Shown here piece after piece: positions 12,827 through 28,623 of a DNA stretch of 64,000 bases. Positions within the stretch are counted from its first letter, which is position 1. Each line of letters opens with the position of its first letter. Below the pieces are notes generated by a model, which had not been told where the DNA came from, searched no databases, and saw only the letters and a list, made by a program, of their open reading frames with translations. The stretch comes from Daphnia pulex. Its lineage: Eukaryota; Arthropoda; Branchiopoda; Diplostraca; Daphniidae. The position numbers were made by a program, and so were the translations under genes. Where the stretch lies: NCBI RefSeq assembly GCF_021134715.1, contig NC_060017.1, positions 7,502,001 to 7,566,000 on the forward strand, written 5' to 3'.

Positions 12827-13989
12827 TTCTCCTCTACTTCATTTGTTTACTTGCTCGCAATAATAAACCCACCAATGGCCGAAATGGTAGAATTTCAAAA
12901 TAGCTTGCCTGCATATGCTAGCAGACGATACTTTGATTCCCAAGTCTCGTTCAAGGTTCAGCCAGCGCAAGGTTCGTGAATCTACCTCCGCTCCACTGAA
13001 TTTTAAATGTAAATAACCGTGTAAAGGGAAGTAAAGACAGCAGAGTTTGTTTTTCCCTTGAAAGCTTTCTTTTTACGAAGGTCACAAATCAAGTCCTAAT
13101 CTGTCGAGGCTTTTAAAAAACCCACATAAGCATTCGTTTCATTCTTTACTTTTCGGGGCGAACATTTATTCCGACATTAGTTTTTCTCCGTCTCGTAAAA
13201 ATAAAGACCGCTCGGATCGTAATCACATAAATAATATTTGAAAAAGGTAGCCATGATTATTATTATTTATTGGAGCTCATACGACAAGTCGACAAAGGAA
13301 TTTTTTTATTTTAGTGACGTCATTCCGTTATCGTTGTCCTGTCTTGGCTTATCAATAACAAAACATATACGTGAGAGTTTATTGTTTTAAATGTCTAGGT
13401 TTGCATTTTGTTTGATTAAGATTACTAAACAAGCGTATGCTGTTTTGGGCTGTACACCAATACACGATACCAAATTATTTTGTAGATATGCAATAGCGAC
13501 TGGTACAGACGATAATTTTTAGCTGGCCTTTATTTTACGTCTTCACGGAATTAATTCTAGACAGACTTCAATGTTAAGACAAAAGTTTTACGCAGCTGAA
13601 TAATCATGACCGGAAGAACGAAAACGTATTCTTGTTCAGCATCCGGTACAATAATAATACCAGATTGAAATAATAAAAATTACCGGTTATCTTTTTTTTT
13701 ATCCGTTACGCTCTAGAGGATTTTGTATAGGAAAACACATAGGCGTTGGCCTTGAAACAGAAATAAAAATATTCGGCTATTCCAATTTAAAAAATTAAAA
13801 ATAATAAATAAAATGTGATAGATAACCGCAATAGAGTCGACGATGTGCAAAGTTTCCGAATTAACGTAAAATGTATTAAATATAACAAGTGCTCGTGTAA
13901 TGATTTTTTTTTTCTTTAAAATCCCCTCAAAAATAAAATCCCCACAGTTATAACAATCAGGATTTTTTTTCTTTTTAAATCATGCATTA
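12827..13989. other. Intergenic DNA; no gene seen
   Basis: AT-rich. It holds the promoter side of the RING ligase gene and, at its left-strand end, the 3' flank of the next minus-strand gene. A full palindromic CRE-type octamer TGACGTCA lies at 13315-13322. No exon chain is visible. Confidence 0.5.
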
Positions 13990-14794
13990 TTAACCGGAAA
14001 CGCTGATAGCACCTGCACTGGCTGAAACTCCGCCGCCAGGTAGTGGACCGGCTCCGGCAGCAGCAAACCGATTTGGTGATCCGACTGCAACGGAAACTGG
14101 ACGGACTGGTGACGGACGGAACGTGGATTGTTGACGCACGGGATTTGATGTGGGTCGGAATGAAGTGGGGCGTAGACTTGACGATGTGGGACGTACCGAT
14201 CCTCCAGATGAGCCGATAGATGCAAAAGCACTTCCTCCCGAGCTGAAACGATTTCCTCCACTGACAGCGACACCGGAACTGCTGATGCCATTTCCTCCTG
14301 AAGAGATGATGTAGAGACCTTGTCCACCGGGTATGTAGAAGGGACGAATAAATGTGTTACCATTAGACGGGTAACGTATCCCGGTTGGGCCGTTCAAGGC
14401 GTAAGTGGAAGATGCAAGAGAATTGGCGATGGCGGCGTTGGCGGCCGCAGAGACTCGATTGTTGATGTCATACGTCAAACTCGTGATATGATTGTGAATA
14501 TCATTAGCTATGTTATGAGGGTTGTAGGGGAAGTACTGTGGAGCACGACGTTCCCGGTGTCCATTGACCAGTTGACACGAGACAACGGCCATGGCCAGCA
14601 AAATCATCTGCATTAAAGGCAACCCGGAAGCGGGAAGAGGAAAGAAAGAAAAACATGCGTGTAAATTCTTTTGTCTACTTACAACATTAAAATAGTTTGT
14701 TTGTTTTAAGATCCGCGCTATTATTTTTCTCTTTTTCTCACAGCTTCTCCGAGAAGTGTTGCGTAACAACATTTTTTACCTGAGGGAAATTCAT
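13990..14794 (-). CDS. Small secreted Ser/Gly/Pro-rich protein
   Basis: Two exons (14794-14780 and 14607-13990) give a 210-aa protein. The 15-nt first exon encodes MNFPQ and splices in phase 0 onto MILLAMAVVSCQLVNG, which makes a typical signal peptide; starting inside the larger open frame would lose it. The mature part begins HRERRAPQYF (a dibasic site). It then has an Asn/Ala-rich segment and Gly/Ser-rich stretches. A short repeated motif follows (RPTSSSLRPTS, FRPTS, FRPSPVRP), and the protein ends in Gly/Ala/Ser-rich sequence. There are no cysteine pairs or enzyme motifs in the mature part. A structural or cuticle-associated role is possible but not shown. A TATA box lies about 80 bp upstream. 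The next minus-strand gene has the same plan. Confidence 0.82.
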
Positions 14795-14874
14795 TTTTTT
14801 AGCGAAACTGCACAGTGACAACTGATTCGAACAAGAGGACGGCACCAACTGGTTGTTCCACGTCCATACTTTCA

Positions 14875-14883
14875 CCTTTTATA
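14875..14883 (-). promoter_or_regulatory. TATA box of the 13990-14794 gene
   Basis: Read on the minus strand this is TATAAAAGG, 81 bp upstream of the start codon. That is a plausible core-promoter distance for a short 5' UTR. Confidence 0.7.
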
Positions 14884-16322
14884 CGCCAGGAGGATTCTGT
14901 TTTGTTTTCTTTTTATTTATCACGTTCCCTCTTCTACCCACTTTTTTTTGGCTGCACGACTCGGCTGCGTATAAGTGCGGGCGGATGGGAAAAAGCAACC
15001 GCCGCAAAAAAGTCGGCAAATATAGGCAAGGTAGGCAAGCGTGGCGCAAGTTGACTTTCAAGAATGATAAACAACCGAAAAGAAGAAAAAGAAGTAAACA
15101 GCAACAAAAAAATCGTGAAACTGTGAAAGAACTTTTTTTGTTTAATAGTTTATTTTTCACGATTTTCCCCTCACTGCTGTGCGTGCTGGATTGTAAACTC
15201 AAACGTATATTGTCCTGGGGATTCCCGATATTTCTTAACAGCAACCGGCATATATGTTACACGTATTCTCATCGTCAAAAGCTTTTTGATTCTAGATCGA
15301 TCCCATATCACGTTTGATTGAATATGACCTCCAATTCATACTCGTCATGCCAAAACTTCTATAAAAGAAAGAAGGTTTATACTTGTGAAGGTTAACAACT
15401 AGGAAGAGACCCGTGATGTTGCTGGGCGTGAGCTGCAGAAAAAAAACTGGGGCTCAAACGGCGTCACATCTCATGAAATAATTCTCGCAACTCAAGAAAT
15501 AATCGTCACGACCGTGCAATTCTTTGTGCGGTTGTTATTTTTTTTTTGCCAAATGATCACGACTTGAGTTGCGTACGTAATAGATAGCCTACGTATTATG
15601 CTAAAAATATAGCATCTTCAACGGTTGTTCAATTCAGCCGTGCTTAATTGCTTTAAGAAAAATGAAGCATAGTCTTATTTGAAGGTCGAAACAATCTTGT
15701 GGTAGATCTCTCGTCGTTTCTTGGCTAGCTTGTACTATTCTTACCTGTCGGCAAGGAAGTTTGAACAATGTTTTTCTATTATCATCTTTTCTTGTGTCCA
15801 TGCCCGCGTCGATATTTTTGGGAAATCCCAAGAAAACCGCCCAACACCAACTTCTCGTCGAGTTACTATCTCAAAAGTTAGGAAAACAATATGTACGTTT
15901 TAGATTGAAAAAAAGAATGGGACAGCGGCGTCACCTTTTTCACGTCCGGGACGTGATCGAGAAAAACAGAACGAAACAATGAATCGACAGATATATAAAA
16001 TGCCATAGAGCGTTTCCAATTTCCATGTCGTGGCGAGATAGACGTACGGGACCGCGAGTTCATTCCCATTGCGTGTTATTCATACAAAATGCTAATGCCG
16101 AAATTGTATTATTTGAAATCGTGGTTGATTATTAACGAGGCGTATATAAGGATTGCAAAGAACGGAAAAGAAGGATATTACGGTATGCCATTTCGAAACA
16201 AAAAGTGAGTGGGATGGTATATGAATATTGTAATAAAATGGGTGCGGAAGTCGACGATGAATTTCAAATCTAAAAAACCATTTTTTTGTTTTGTTGGTCG
16301 GTTCAAGTCAATGGACGTTGAC
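14884..16322. other. Intergenic DNA; no gene seen
   Basis: A purine/pyrimidine-skewed stretch near 15070-15180 and several overlapping open frames without family resemblance or splice logic. It includes the upstream region of the 13990-14794 gene and the 3' flank of the next minus-strand gene. Confidence 0.5.
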
Positions 16323-16752
16323 TCATTTGTGATAGAAAAATGGGTGCTGCGGGATGACACCTGGGTGGACCCCCGGGTAAACGCCGGGCAGAGCACCAAA
16401 TCCGGGTCCACCGTAAGGCAGGTTCAAAGGGTAGCCGAAGTCGTAACCGAATCCAGCGCCAACAGCCCGGTGGTATGGCGAATGGAAGAATTCACTGCCG
16501 TCCATATCGGTTTCAGGAAGTTGATCCTGATCGGAACCGGAAGCAACTGGAGAGCTCAACGAGGCAGCCACCAATCCAATAACCAACAAAATAGTCAACG
16601 ACTGTGAATCACCCATCAAATGAAAAAAAAAAACAGAAGCAATATTGCATCAGTATTGGTCAATCAGGAAGTGAAATTGCCGTTTTGATTGCTAAACACT
16701 TTAACATACTGAAATAAAATTTAGTGAAATAACATACCAAGTATTTGGCCAT
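16323..16752 (-). CDS. Small secreted Gly/Pro-rich protein
   Basis: Two exons (16752-16738 and 16601-16323) give a 97-aa protein. The 15-nt first exon encodes MAKYL and joins in phase 0 to SLTILLVIGLVAASLSSP, forming a clean signal peptide. A downstream in-frame Met within exon 2 would give a poorer start. The mature chain is acidic near its N terminus, then Gly/Pro/Tyr-rich (GFGYDFGYPLNLPYGGPGF) with a VYPGVHPGVIP repeat, and ends FFYHK. No cysteines or catalytic motifs are visible. The micro-exon plus signal peptide plan matches the neighbouring 13990-14794 gene, but the mature sequences are not clearly homologous. The composition is compatible with a cuticle or matrix protein; that is inference. 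Confidence 0.82.
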
Positions 16753-16854
16753 TTTTAGTGTTTCCTATCTGGAACTCGTTGGCTTTTTCAGTGGAGAATA
16801 TTTCTCAGGTTGACTGATGTGCAGACTGATGATTTTTCGATGGACCGCGACTGT

Positions 16855-16863
16855 CCTTATATA
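16855..16863 (-). promoter_or_regulatory. TATA box of the 16323-16752 gene
   Basis: On the minus strand this reads TATATAAGG. A TCAGT initiator-like pentamer on the same strand begins at 16829, 34 bp downstream, which is close to normal TATA-to-initiator spacing. Confidence 0.7.
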
Positions 16864-19716
16864 CTAATTCGTTCAATGAGATCGCGTGATGACCCATCAG
16901 TCAGCAATAATCGTCCCCGGCAGATTGACATTGTACAGGATGAGGGAAAGTCCAAGACCTCTGACCTCCAAATTTTTCATTACATTTGTTCCAATATGCT
17001 CAACTCTTGTACGAAACCACCACCCCAATTTTGTTATATTGTGTATAAACACGCCAAGAATAATGATTTATATTATACCGTACCAGCAACACGCTAGACA
17101 TGTCACTCATCTTTGACATTTGACTCGGCTAAACAATAACTTGATTCCGATTGTTAAAGGTGATTCGCCTTCTTCTAACTATGTATAGTAGAGAACTTTG
17201 GGAACTTTGGGGTTTTTGTTCTCTCCTGTCGTAATTCAGACTCACGCATCGTGATGGTGGCGTTCGTTACACCGACGACATGCAAACGGGGGACCTTGAG
17301 AGAATAAGAAGAAGAGACGCAGTGTGCACGAACAGATGAATCAAAGACCGCGGGGGGATGTCGTCACCGCATTCAAAAGTCGGAAGAAATATCAAAAACT
17401 CAGCGACATTGCAACTATAGTGCTATAGCCGGCTATAGCTATTAGGTTTTCGCTCCATTAAATCTCCATTGTCATGTGGCTGCTGGCAGTTTAATTGAAT
17501 GACTCTGGGGCTTCGCATGGTAGCTTATTATTGCTATCACCGGAGAGCGCCTATAGCTCTGCTATGTCTGGTATAAACGTAAAAATGAAACGGCCTGCGG
17601 GGAAGTGACCTTGCAGATCCTTATATTATATACGTGAAGCGGACCCAGTCCCGTCACGTGCTGGGTAAATTACAGATTATGCCAGATATAGAAAAAAAGC
17701 AACTAATTGCAAGATTGTGAGCAACAATAAATCGAGTGATAGATTCTTGGAATCGTTATCACATGTTTTTGCAGCTGCTCTTTTCGTCGCACGAACCGTC
17801 ACGCTGCGAAATTTGCCGATCAACTGATAAAGCCTCTTGTTCGTGCAGCTTGACGGATACGCTCTATTGTCGCCTATATAATAGTTTACTATGTAAAAAT
17901 AATTTAAAAAAAAACTGGATTATTGTAGAATTTTAGCTATTCGGATTGGGCTGGAACTTCCGACTTTTATATCTGTTGAATGTCCATTACATAACTACGT
18001 TGCTTACTACCTTGCGAAATTCTGGTTAGCCGGAAGTTTTTCGTGACTCGCCTACCTTCACAATCAAGTTCCGGGTAGTTTAAATTTGTACTGGAAAGTG
18101 TGAGAATAAAAATGTACAACTTTTCCACTTTACTTTTCACTTTCTCTCTAAATGGCCATTAACGTAGACCATATGACAAATTCTCGCAGTTTGGAGACTT
18201 TCGAAAAACGAGAGAAATTCTTGCGAAATGTTTGCATTCCCATAGATTATTGTTTTTTTCATTGATAACATAGTTTACAGAGGCGTATCAGCGTAGGAAT
18301 AGTATACTGTGCTTTTACTATTCTATATAGTTCGTGGTACCGTTGACAAGGGCCTAATCACCATACTTGAGATATAACGCCACGGGCACTTGCTATAATT
18401 CCTCAACTGTGCCATGGTAAAAAAAAAAACATCATTCAAGCCTAAGGGACAGTAGTTTACTATTGAATTATGCGCTGAATAATGTCCCACATTGGACAAC
18501 TCGTACTCAGCTGATTGAAGAATAAATTCTGAAAAAGTAATGCACGATTAGGAGGGAGGAAGGGTGCGAATCACGATTTTTGCAAGATGCACTGTTTTCA
18601 CACGAATGCGGATGTGGGTGTACAAGGCTTACATAAATCGTTTTTCAAGAACGATCCGTCAAATAAGTAGCACGACTCAAGGCTCTCAAGAACGACTGGC
18701 AGAATCGAAACGTGACAAGGCTGATGTTTGGTATCTCATGAACAATGCTATTAATCATAACCAAAATATTGATTATACAGCGCAAGGCAGAATTGTAAAT
18801 AAAGTAATGCTAAAATTCTATAAAAAGTTATGAATTCTTTGGACGATTAGAATGTTTCCTCGTTCCAGAATAACCCGGAAAATATAAGGACACGACTGAA
18901 GTCAGTCACGCTACTACATTTGGATCCAATGACACAACTTCAACGCTAAACCATGTCAAACAAAATTCGTTGATTTAACCCGCGGGACTTACGGTAACAT
19001 GTTCATGTAGCCAAAATGTTGGGTGCAAGAACATTGCACGTTTTCCTACAAATCCGCAAAATAAAATTGTTAATCTGAAAAATTAAAAATGGGTTTCTTT
19101 AATTTTTCGGTCGCAATTTGAATCAGAACTGGGTCATGGGAAGTCCATATTTCAATTACAGTAAAAGGTCGAGTCGCTGTGGATGTCAAAGTGATCACAT
19201 CATGGCCATGGTTTTATCACGAAGTAAGAATAATGGAGTGCGGAAGACGGTCTACATTTCTAGATACTATAACTGTCGAATACTGCGCGGGAACATGAAA
19301 TACGTTTTCCAGTGTTGTATGAATGGCAACAAGCCGTGGCCAGCGGCACCTACTGTTTATCAACCAAACATTATAATAAAAACACAAATTAAACTGCTTT
19401 TAACCATTTCCAGCCTAGGCGTGTACTTTAAACAGTCCCTGCAAAAATCTAGAAATGATTTTACTTCATCAAATTGGAAACAGCATATTTATTTACGATA
19501 AAGCCCCAAACATGTGGAACGGTACAAGCTGAGCAGCGTGAAGAATAAATGGACAAAAAAAAAATGGTTTTCAACCGAAACAGTGAGGAGTCATGACTCC
19601 TTGCCGATGACGTATAAACTTCTTTCAAATCTCATTATAAATTCTAAACCGATTTTTTTCTTGTTTTAATTTTTATCAAATCTATCATGGGCATTTGATT
19701 CCTTTAGTTTCATTTC
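16864..19716. other. Intergenic DNA; no gene seen
   Basis: About 2.9 kb without a supportable exon chain. An 18-bp perfect palindrome (GCTATAGCC plus its complement) lies at 17422-17439. Open frames near 18564 and 19118 show no signal peptide, domain or splice support. Confidence 0.5.
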
Positions 19717-25779
<6,063 letters not shown>

Positions 25780-25787
25780 TATATAAA
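25780..25787 (+). promoter_or_regulatory. TATA box of the 25894-26522 gene
   Basis: TATATAAA sits 114 bp before the start codon. An ACAGT initiator-like pentamer follows about 27 bp downstream. Confidence 0.7.
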
Positions 25788-25893
25788 CTTCATGAAATAA
25801 TATCAACACAGTAGACGCTATCTTAGATCATCAAACAGCAGAAGCCTGGATTGTGTAGTCATCTTTTTAAGCGAAGAATAACGTCAATTCGGT

Positions 25894-26522
25894 ATGAATA
25901 ACATCTTGATTTTGTTATTGTCCGTATGCATTGCAGTAATTCAAGGAAATGGCCAATACCAGCCGTACGCATATGACGGTTTGTATCAATATCCAAATTA
26001 CGCAATTGCTGACACGCAATCGCCCATGAAGTTAGTTCCGGAGAATCGATTCTTCTGGACCTGGACCTCGACCACAACATCGACCACAACTTGTACCGTT
26101 TTGGCTAATGCGCCCTGTCGCCGCAAAAGATTTCTCATCGACAATTCAGAAGACAACATCCTCGAGCCTTCTACAGTAGAAAAGTAAGTCGACAGACACC
26201 ATATCGATCGTAGAAAAATAATTTATATAGTCTTATTTCTTATATATTCTTCAGCAGAGTAGAAGCCACTCAGATTGCCCAGATTGCTTCCAGGAAATCA
26301 CGTGAAACTTACTCTGAGACGGCACCTGATTTCCAGTCGTACGAACTACAGTCCACGTTCAGCAATCCTTACTTCTCTTCGAATTACATTCCGTACTTTC
26401 GCCAGCCGATCCTAATCGCCAATCCCCGTTTTTTCCTCCGCATCTCGACTTCTACCGTCTTTGAGGTTGTCACACTCAGGCCGGCATGTATTTCACCAAG
26501 CGGATTTGATCGTTGTTACTAA
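25894..26522 (+). CDS. Small secreted protein with Trp/Thr-rich motif and dibasic site
   Basis: Two exons (25894-26183 and about 26255-26522) give about 185 aa. MNNILILLLSVCIAVIQGNG is a signal peptide. The mature chain is Tyr/Pro-rich at first (QYQPYAYDGLYQYPNY). It then carries WTWTSTTTSTTTC followed by ANAPCRRKRF, a Thr-run/cysteine/basic module, and after the intron a second part ending FDRCY. The acceptor is ambiguous by 3 bp (26255 or 26258), a NAG-type tandem site that would add or drop one residue without changing frame. I do not recognise the family. The basic CRRKRF site suggests furin-like processing; that is inference. It is isolated from the secreted-protein cluster at 42-52 kb and lacks the motifs found there. 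Confidence 0.8.
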
Positions 26523-26756
26523 AGGATTTTGTTAATTCTGCTTGTCCCCAATCGATTTCAAACCGCACACATTCTTATTATTTACTCGTTAGTGAAGAAT
26601 AACATAAAGGTGATGGTTTATTTAATTTAATGGATATAATTTTCAGACTATCGAGATTACGTAGAAATAAACACAAGTGCAACTGAAATTTCATCCAATC
26701 GTCTGATGTCTCTCTTGTCACAACACGACAATGTTTAATATTACCGTGTTTAAACT

Positions 26757-26801
26757 CGAGTACACGTCGTGTATTGCAAGCATCAAAAGGGGGGGGGGGG
26801 G
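26757..26801 (+). repeat. Dispersed repeat copy ending in a 13-G tract
   Basis: The segment from ctcgagtacacgtcg through caagcatcaaaagg and a run of 13 G (26789-26801) matches 33313-33350 with one substitution before the G run. The two copies are in direct orientation on either side of the STAG locus. Confidence 0.8.
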
Positions 26802-26826
26802 CTATACAACACGTGCAAATACAATT

Positions 26827-27340
26827 GCCATTTTTTCTTAAGAACTCGAACAAATAAGGTAGATGTAAAAATTGAACCAAATCACGAAACACGAATGAGA
26901 TGTGTGTTGGGCAGTCTCGTTTTGCCATGTAGGGTTAGCAGAGCAGCATGACTGGCAGCACTAGATTTGAAAACTCGCTGTTTGACGAACTCGCCGGCAA
27001 CTTTAGCAAGGGCTCGATGTTTAGAATAAACTTGCATGTAGACCGCATCGCAATCTTTGTCTAATTTTCACCGAGACGATACGATCCTGTACATAGAATT
27101 TAAATTATTGTTGGTTGGGTAAGCAAAATTAGGTAAAATTATTCACCTTAAATACAGCGGTTTGCAGACCTTGAAGACTTCTTAACCGAACATAAGCAAC
27201 TTTCTCATTCAAACTCCACCCAATATACTTCAGGTGAGAATCATCCAGAAAAGTTTGGGGGAACCGTTCCAAATGCCAATATCCTCCATACAAATGGCTC
27301 GAATTACGGGAACGATGTCTCGATAACGGTGGACAAACAA
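26827..27340 (-). pseudogene. STAG (cohesin SA) pseudogene fragment, minus-strand copy
   Basis: Read on the minus strand, 27340-27150 corresponds to the STAG stromalin domain coded at 29556-29790 (His-Arg-Tyr-Arg, IRAICM, GIW, then a matching DSHLKY-type segment). It continues into a recognisable copy of the following intron (compare 27145-27095 with 29809-29850) and of the next exon's start, then, after an internal deletion, into HRALAKVAGEFVKERVF (compare [18 protein letters not shown] of the intact gene). Because the intron is retained, this is a DNA-level duplicate and not a retrocopy. Frameshifts and stops break the frame. Confidence 0.85.
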
Positions 27341-27587
27341 CGACTTGAAAAGACGAGTAGAAAGTGAAATTACATTATCCTATCCATCAGGTACTAATCA
27401 TAAATGATGGAATATTGGCATTACTTCACAAGTGTTTGGACAAAGTCACAGAAGTTGTGCTTCAACATTTCTTCCATTGTAAAACAGACATGATCATCAG
27501 GTATTCACCACTCTCCTAAAGGGTTTATTAGTCGAAATGAAATCAACAGTTAAATCAATGGATGATAATCAAATTGAAATTTATAAT

Positions 27588-27945
27588 GGATAATTCTCAC
27601 CTGAAGTACATTAGGTGGAATTTGAATGAAAAAAATGCTGATGTTCATCTAAGATGTCTTCAAGCTCTGCAACCTCTGAATGATTCAAAAGAACTTTTTG
27701 ACCAGCAATTTTAAGCTGAATAACCTAAGTAATTAACAAATTTTACCTCTTCGCATCGAGCCCTTGCTAAAGTTGCCGGCGAGTTCGTCAAAGAACGAGT
27801 TTTCAAATCAGTGCTGCCAGTCATGCTGCTCTGCGAACCCTACATGGCAAAACGAGACTGCCAAACACACATCTCATTCGTGTTTCGTGTTTGGTTCAAT
27901 TTTTTACATCTACTTAGACTAGTTCGAATTCTTAAGAAAAAATGG
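27588..27945 (+). pseudogene. STAG pseudogene fragment, plus-strand copy
   Basis: 27588-27710 matches the intact gene's exon 4 around 29645-29770 (the LKY..WNLN and RCLQALQPL region) but carries substitutions and an early stop. After a gap the right arm, from about 27757, again encodes HRALAKVAGEFVKERVF in the plus orientation. The [14 protein letters not shown]-type segment between these parts is missing. It is non-functional by inspection. Confidence 0.82.
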
Positions 27946-28623
27946 CGATTGTAGCCTGCTGTCACTTTCGAAATCGCAAAGATGTGCAGGGTTGCCTCAA
28001 AAGACCCGAAAATCCGTTTTTTTTTTAACTTGCAATAAAAATAAAACTTGCAATATTTTCTTTAAAAAACCGCAAAAACTTGCACAATTTTATTGGAAAA
28101 CTTGCAAAAATCCGAAGAAATTTCGGTTTCGCGTTTTTGGGGTGATTTCTGATTTGAATTTTTCTTGTTTACAGCAGCTAAAAAAAATTTCCCGCCAAAA
28201 ATTCGAAACGAGATCCGACCCACCAGGCACCAGTCTTTGTCGGCCTCGCCTCTGGTCGGCCTTTTAAAAAAATAGAGATAAGGTAGGGAAACATCAATGA
28301 TCAATACGATTAACAATAAATATCGTAAAATATAAATGTCCCCCCCCCCCAAAATAAAAAACCCACCAAGAATCCGAAAAACCTGCAACTGCAAGTGTCC
28401 TTGTATTGCAACAAGCATCTCGAAAATCGGATAAATGCATAAATCCGACACATGGCAGCACTGCAGCAGTGCAGCATGGGCAATTGGGCATGATTCAGCT
28501 TTCACTGTTTCAGGCACTGACGACGCCATTTATTTCTTTGACACGCGAGACGCGAGGTTAACTTTAGGGCTCCCCAACTTTTTCAGAAATTACTGGCAGC
28601 TTCTGCAACTTTTCTGCAAGACA
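27946..28623. other. Upstream region of STAG; no separate gene seen
   Basis: Contains a run of 11 C (28340-28350) and the presumed promoter and 5' UTR of the STAG gene. The frame that continues into STAG extends upstream to an ATG at 28435. Its extra residues do not resemble the family, and the ATG at 28624 followed by a Ser/Lys/Pro-rich tail is preferred. Confidence 0.5.

Larger units (their letters stand above)
26827..27945. repeat. Large inverted repeat with arms of about 190 bp
   Basis: About 26827-27018 and 27757-27945 are near-identical reverse complements. Both cover the HRALAKVAGEF exon fragment and the following non-homologous tail down to 'cttaagaaaaaatggc'. The spacer of about 740 bp holds stromalin-domain fragments in opposite orientations. 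The structure looks like an inverted duplication of one decayed STAG copy. Confidence 0.85.

Noticed and set aside
13980-14363. 127-codon minus-strand frame within the secreted-protein gene
   Set aside because: It overlaps the Ser/Gly-rich gene in another frame and lacks a signal peptide and splice support.
28435-28623. N-terminal extension of STAG from an upstream ATG
   Set aside because: The extra 63 residues are hydrophobic/Cys-rich and unlike cohesin SA N termini. The ATG at 28624 is followed by the expected basic tail.
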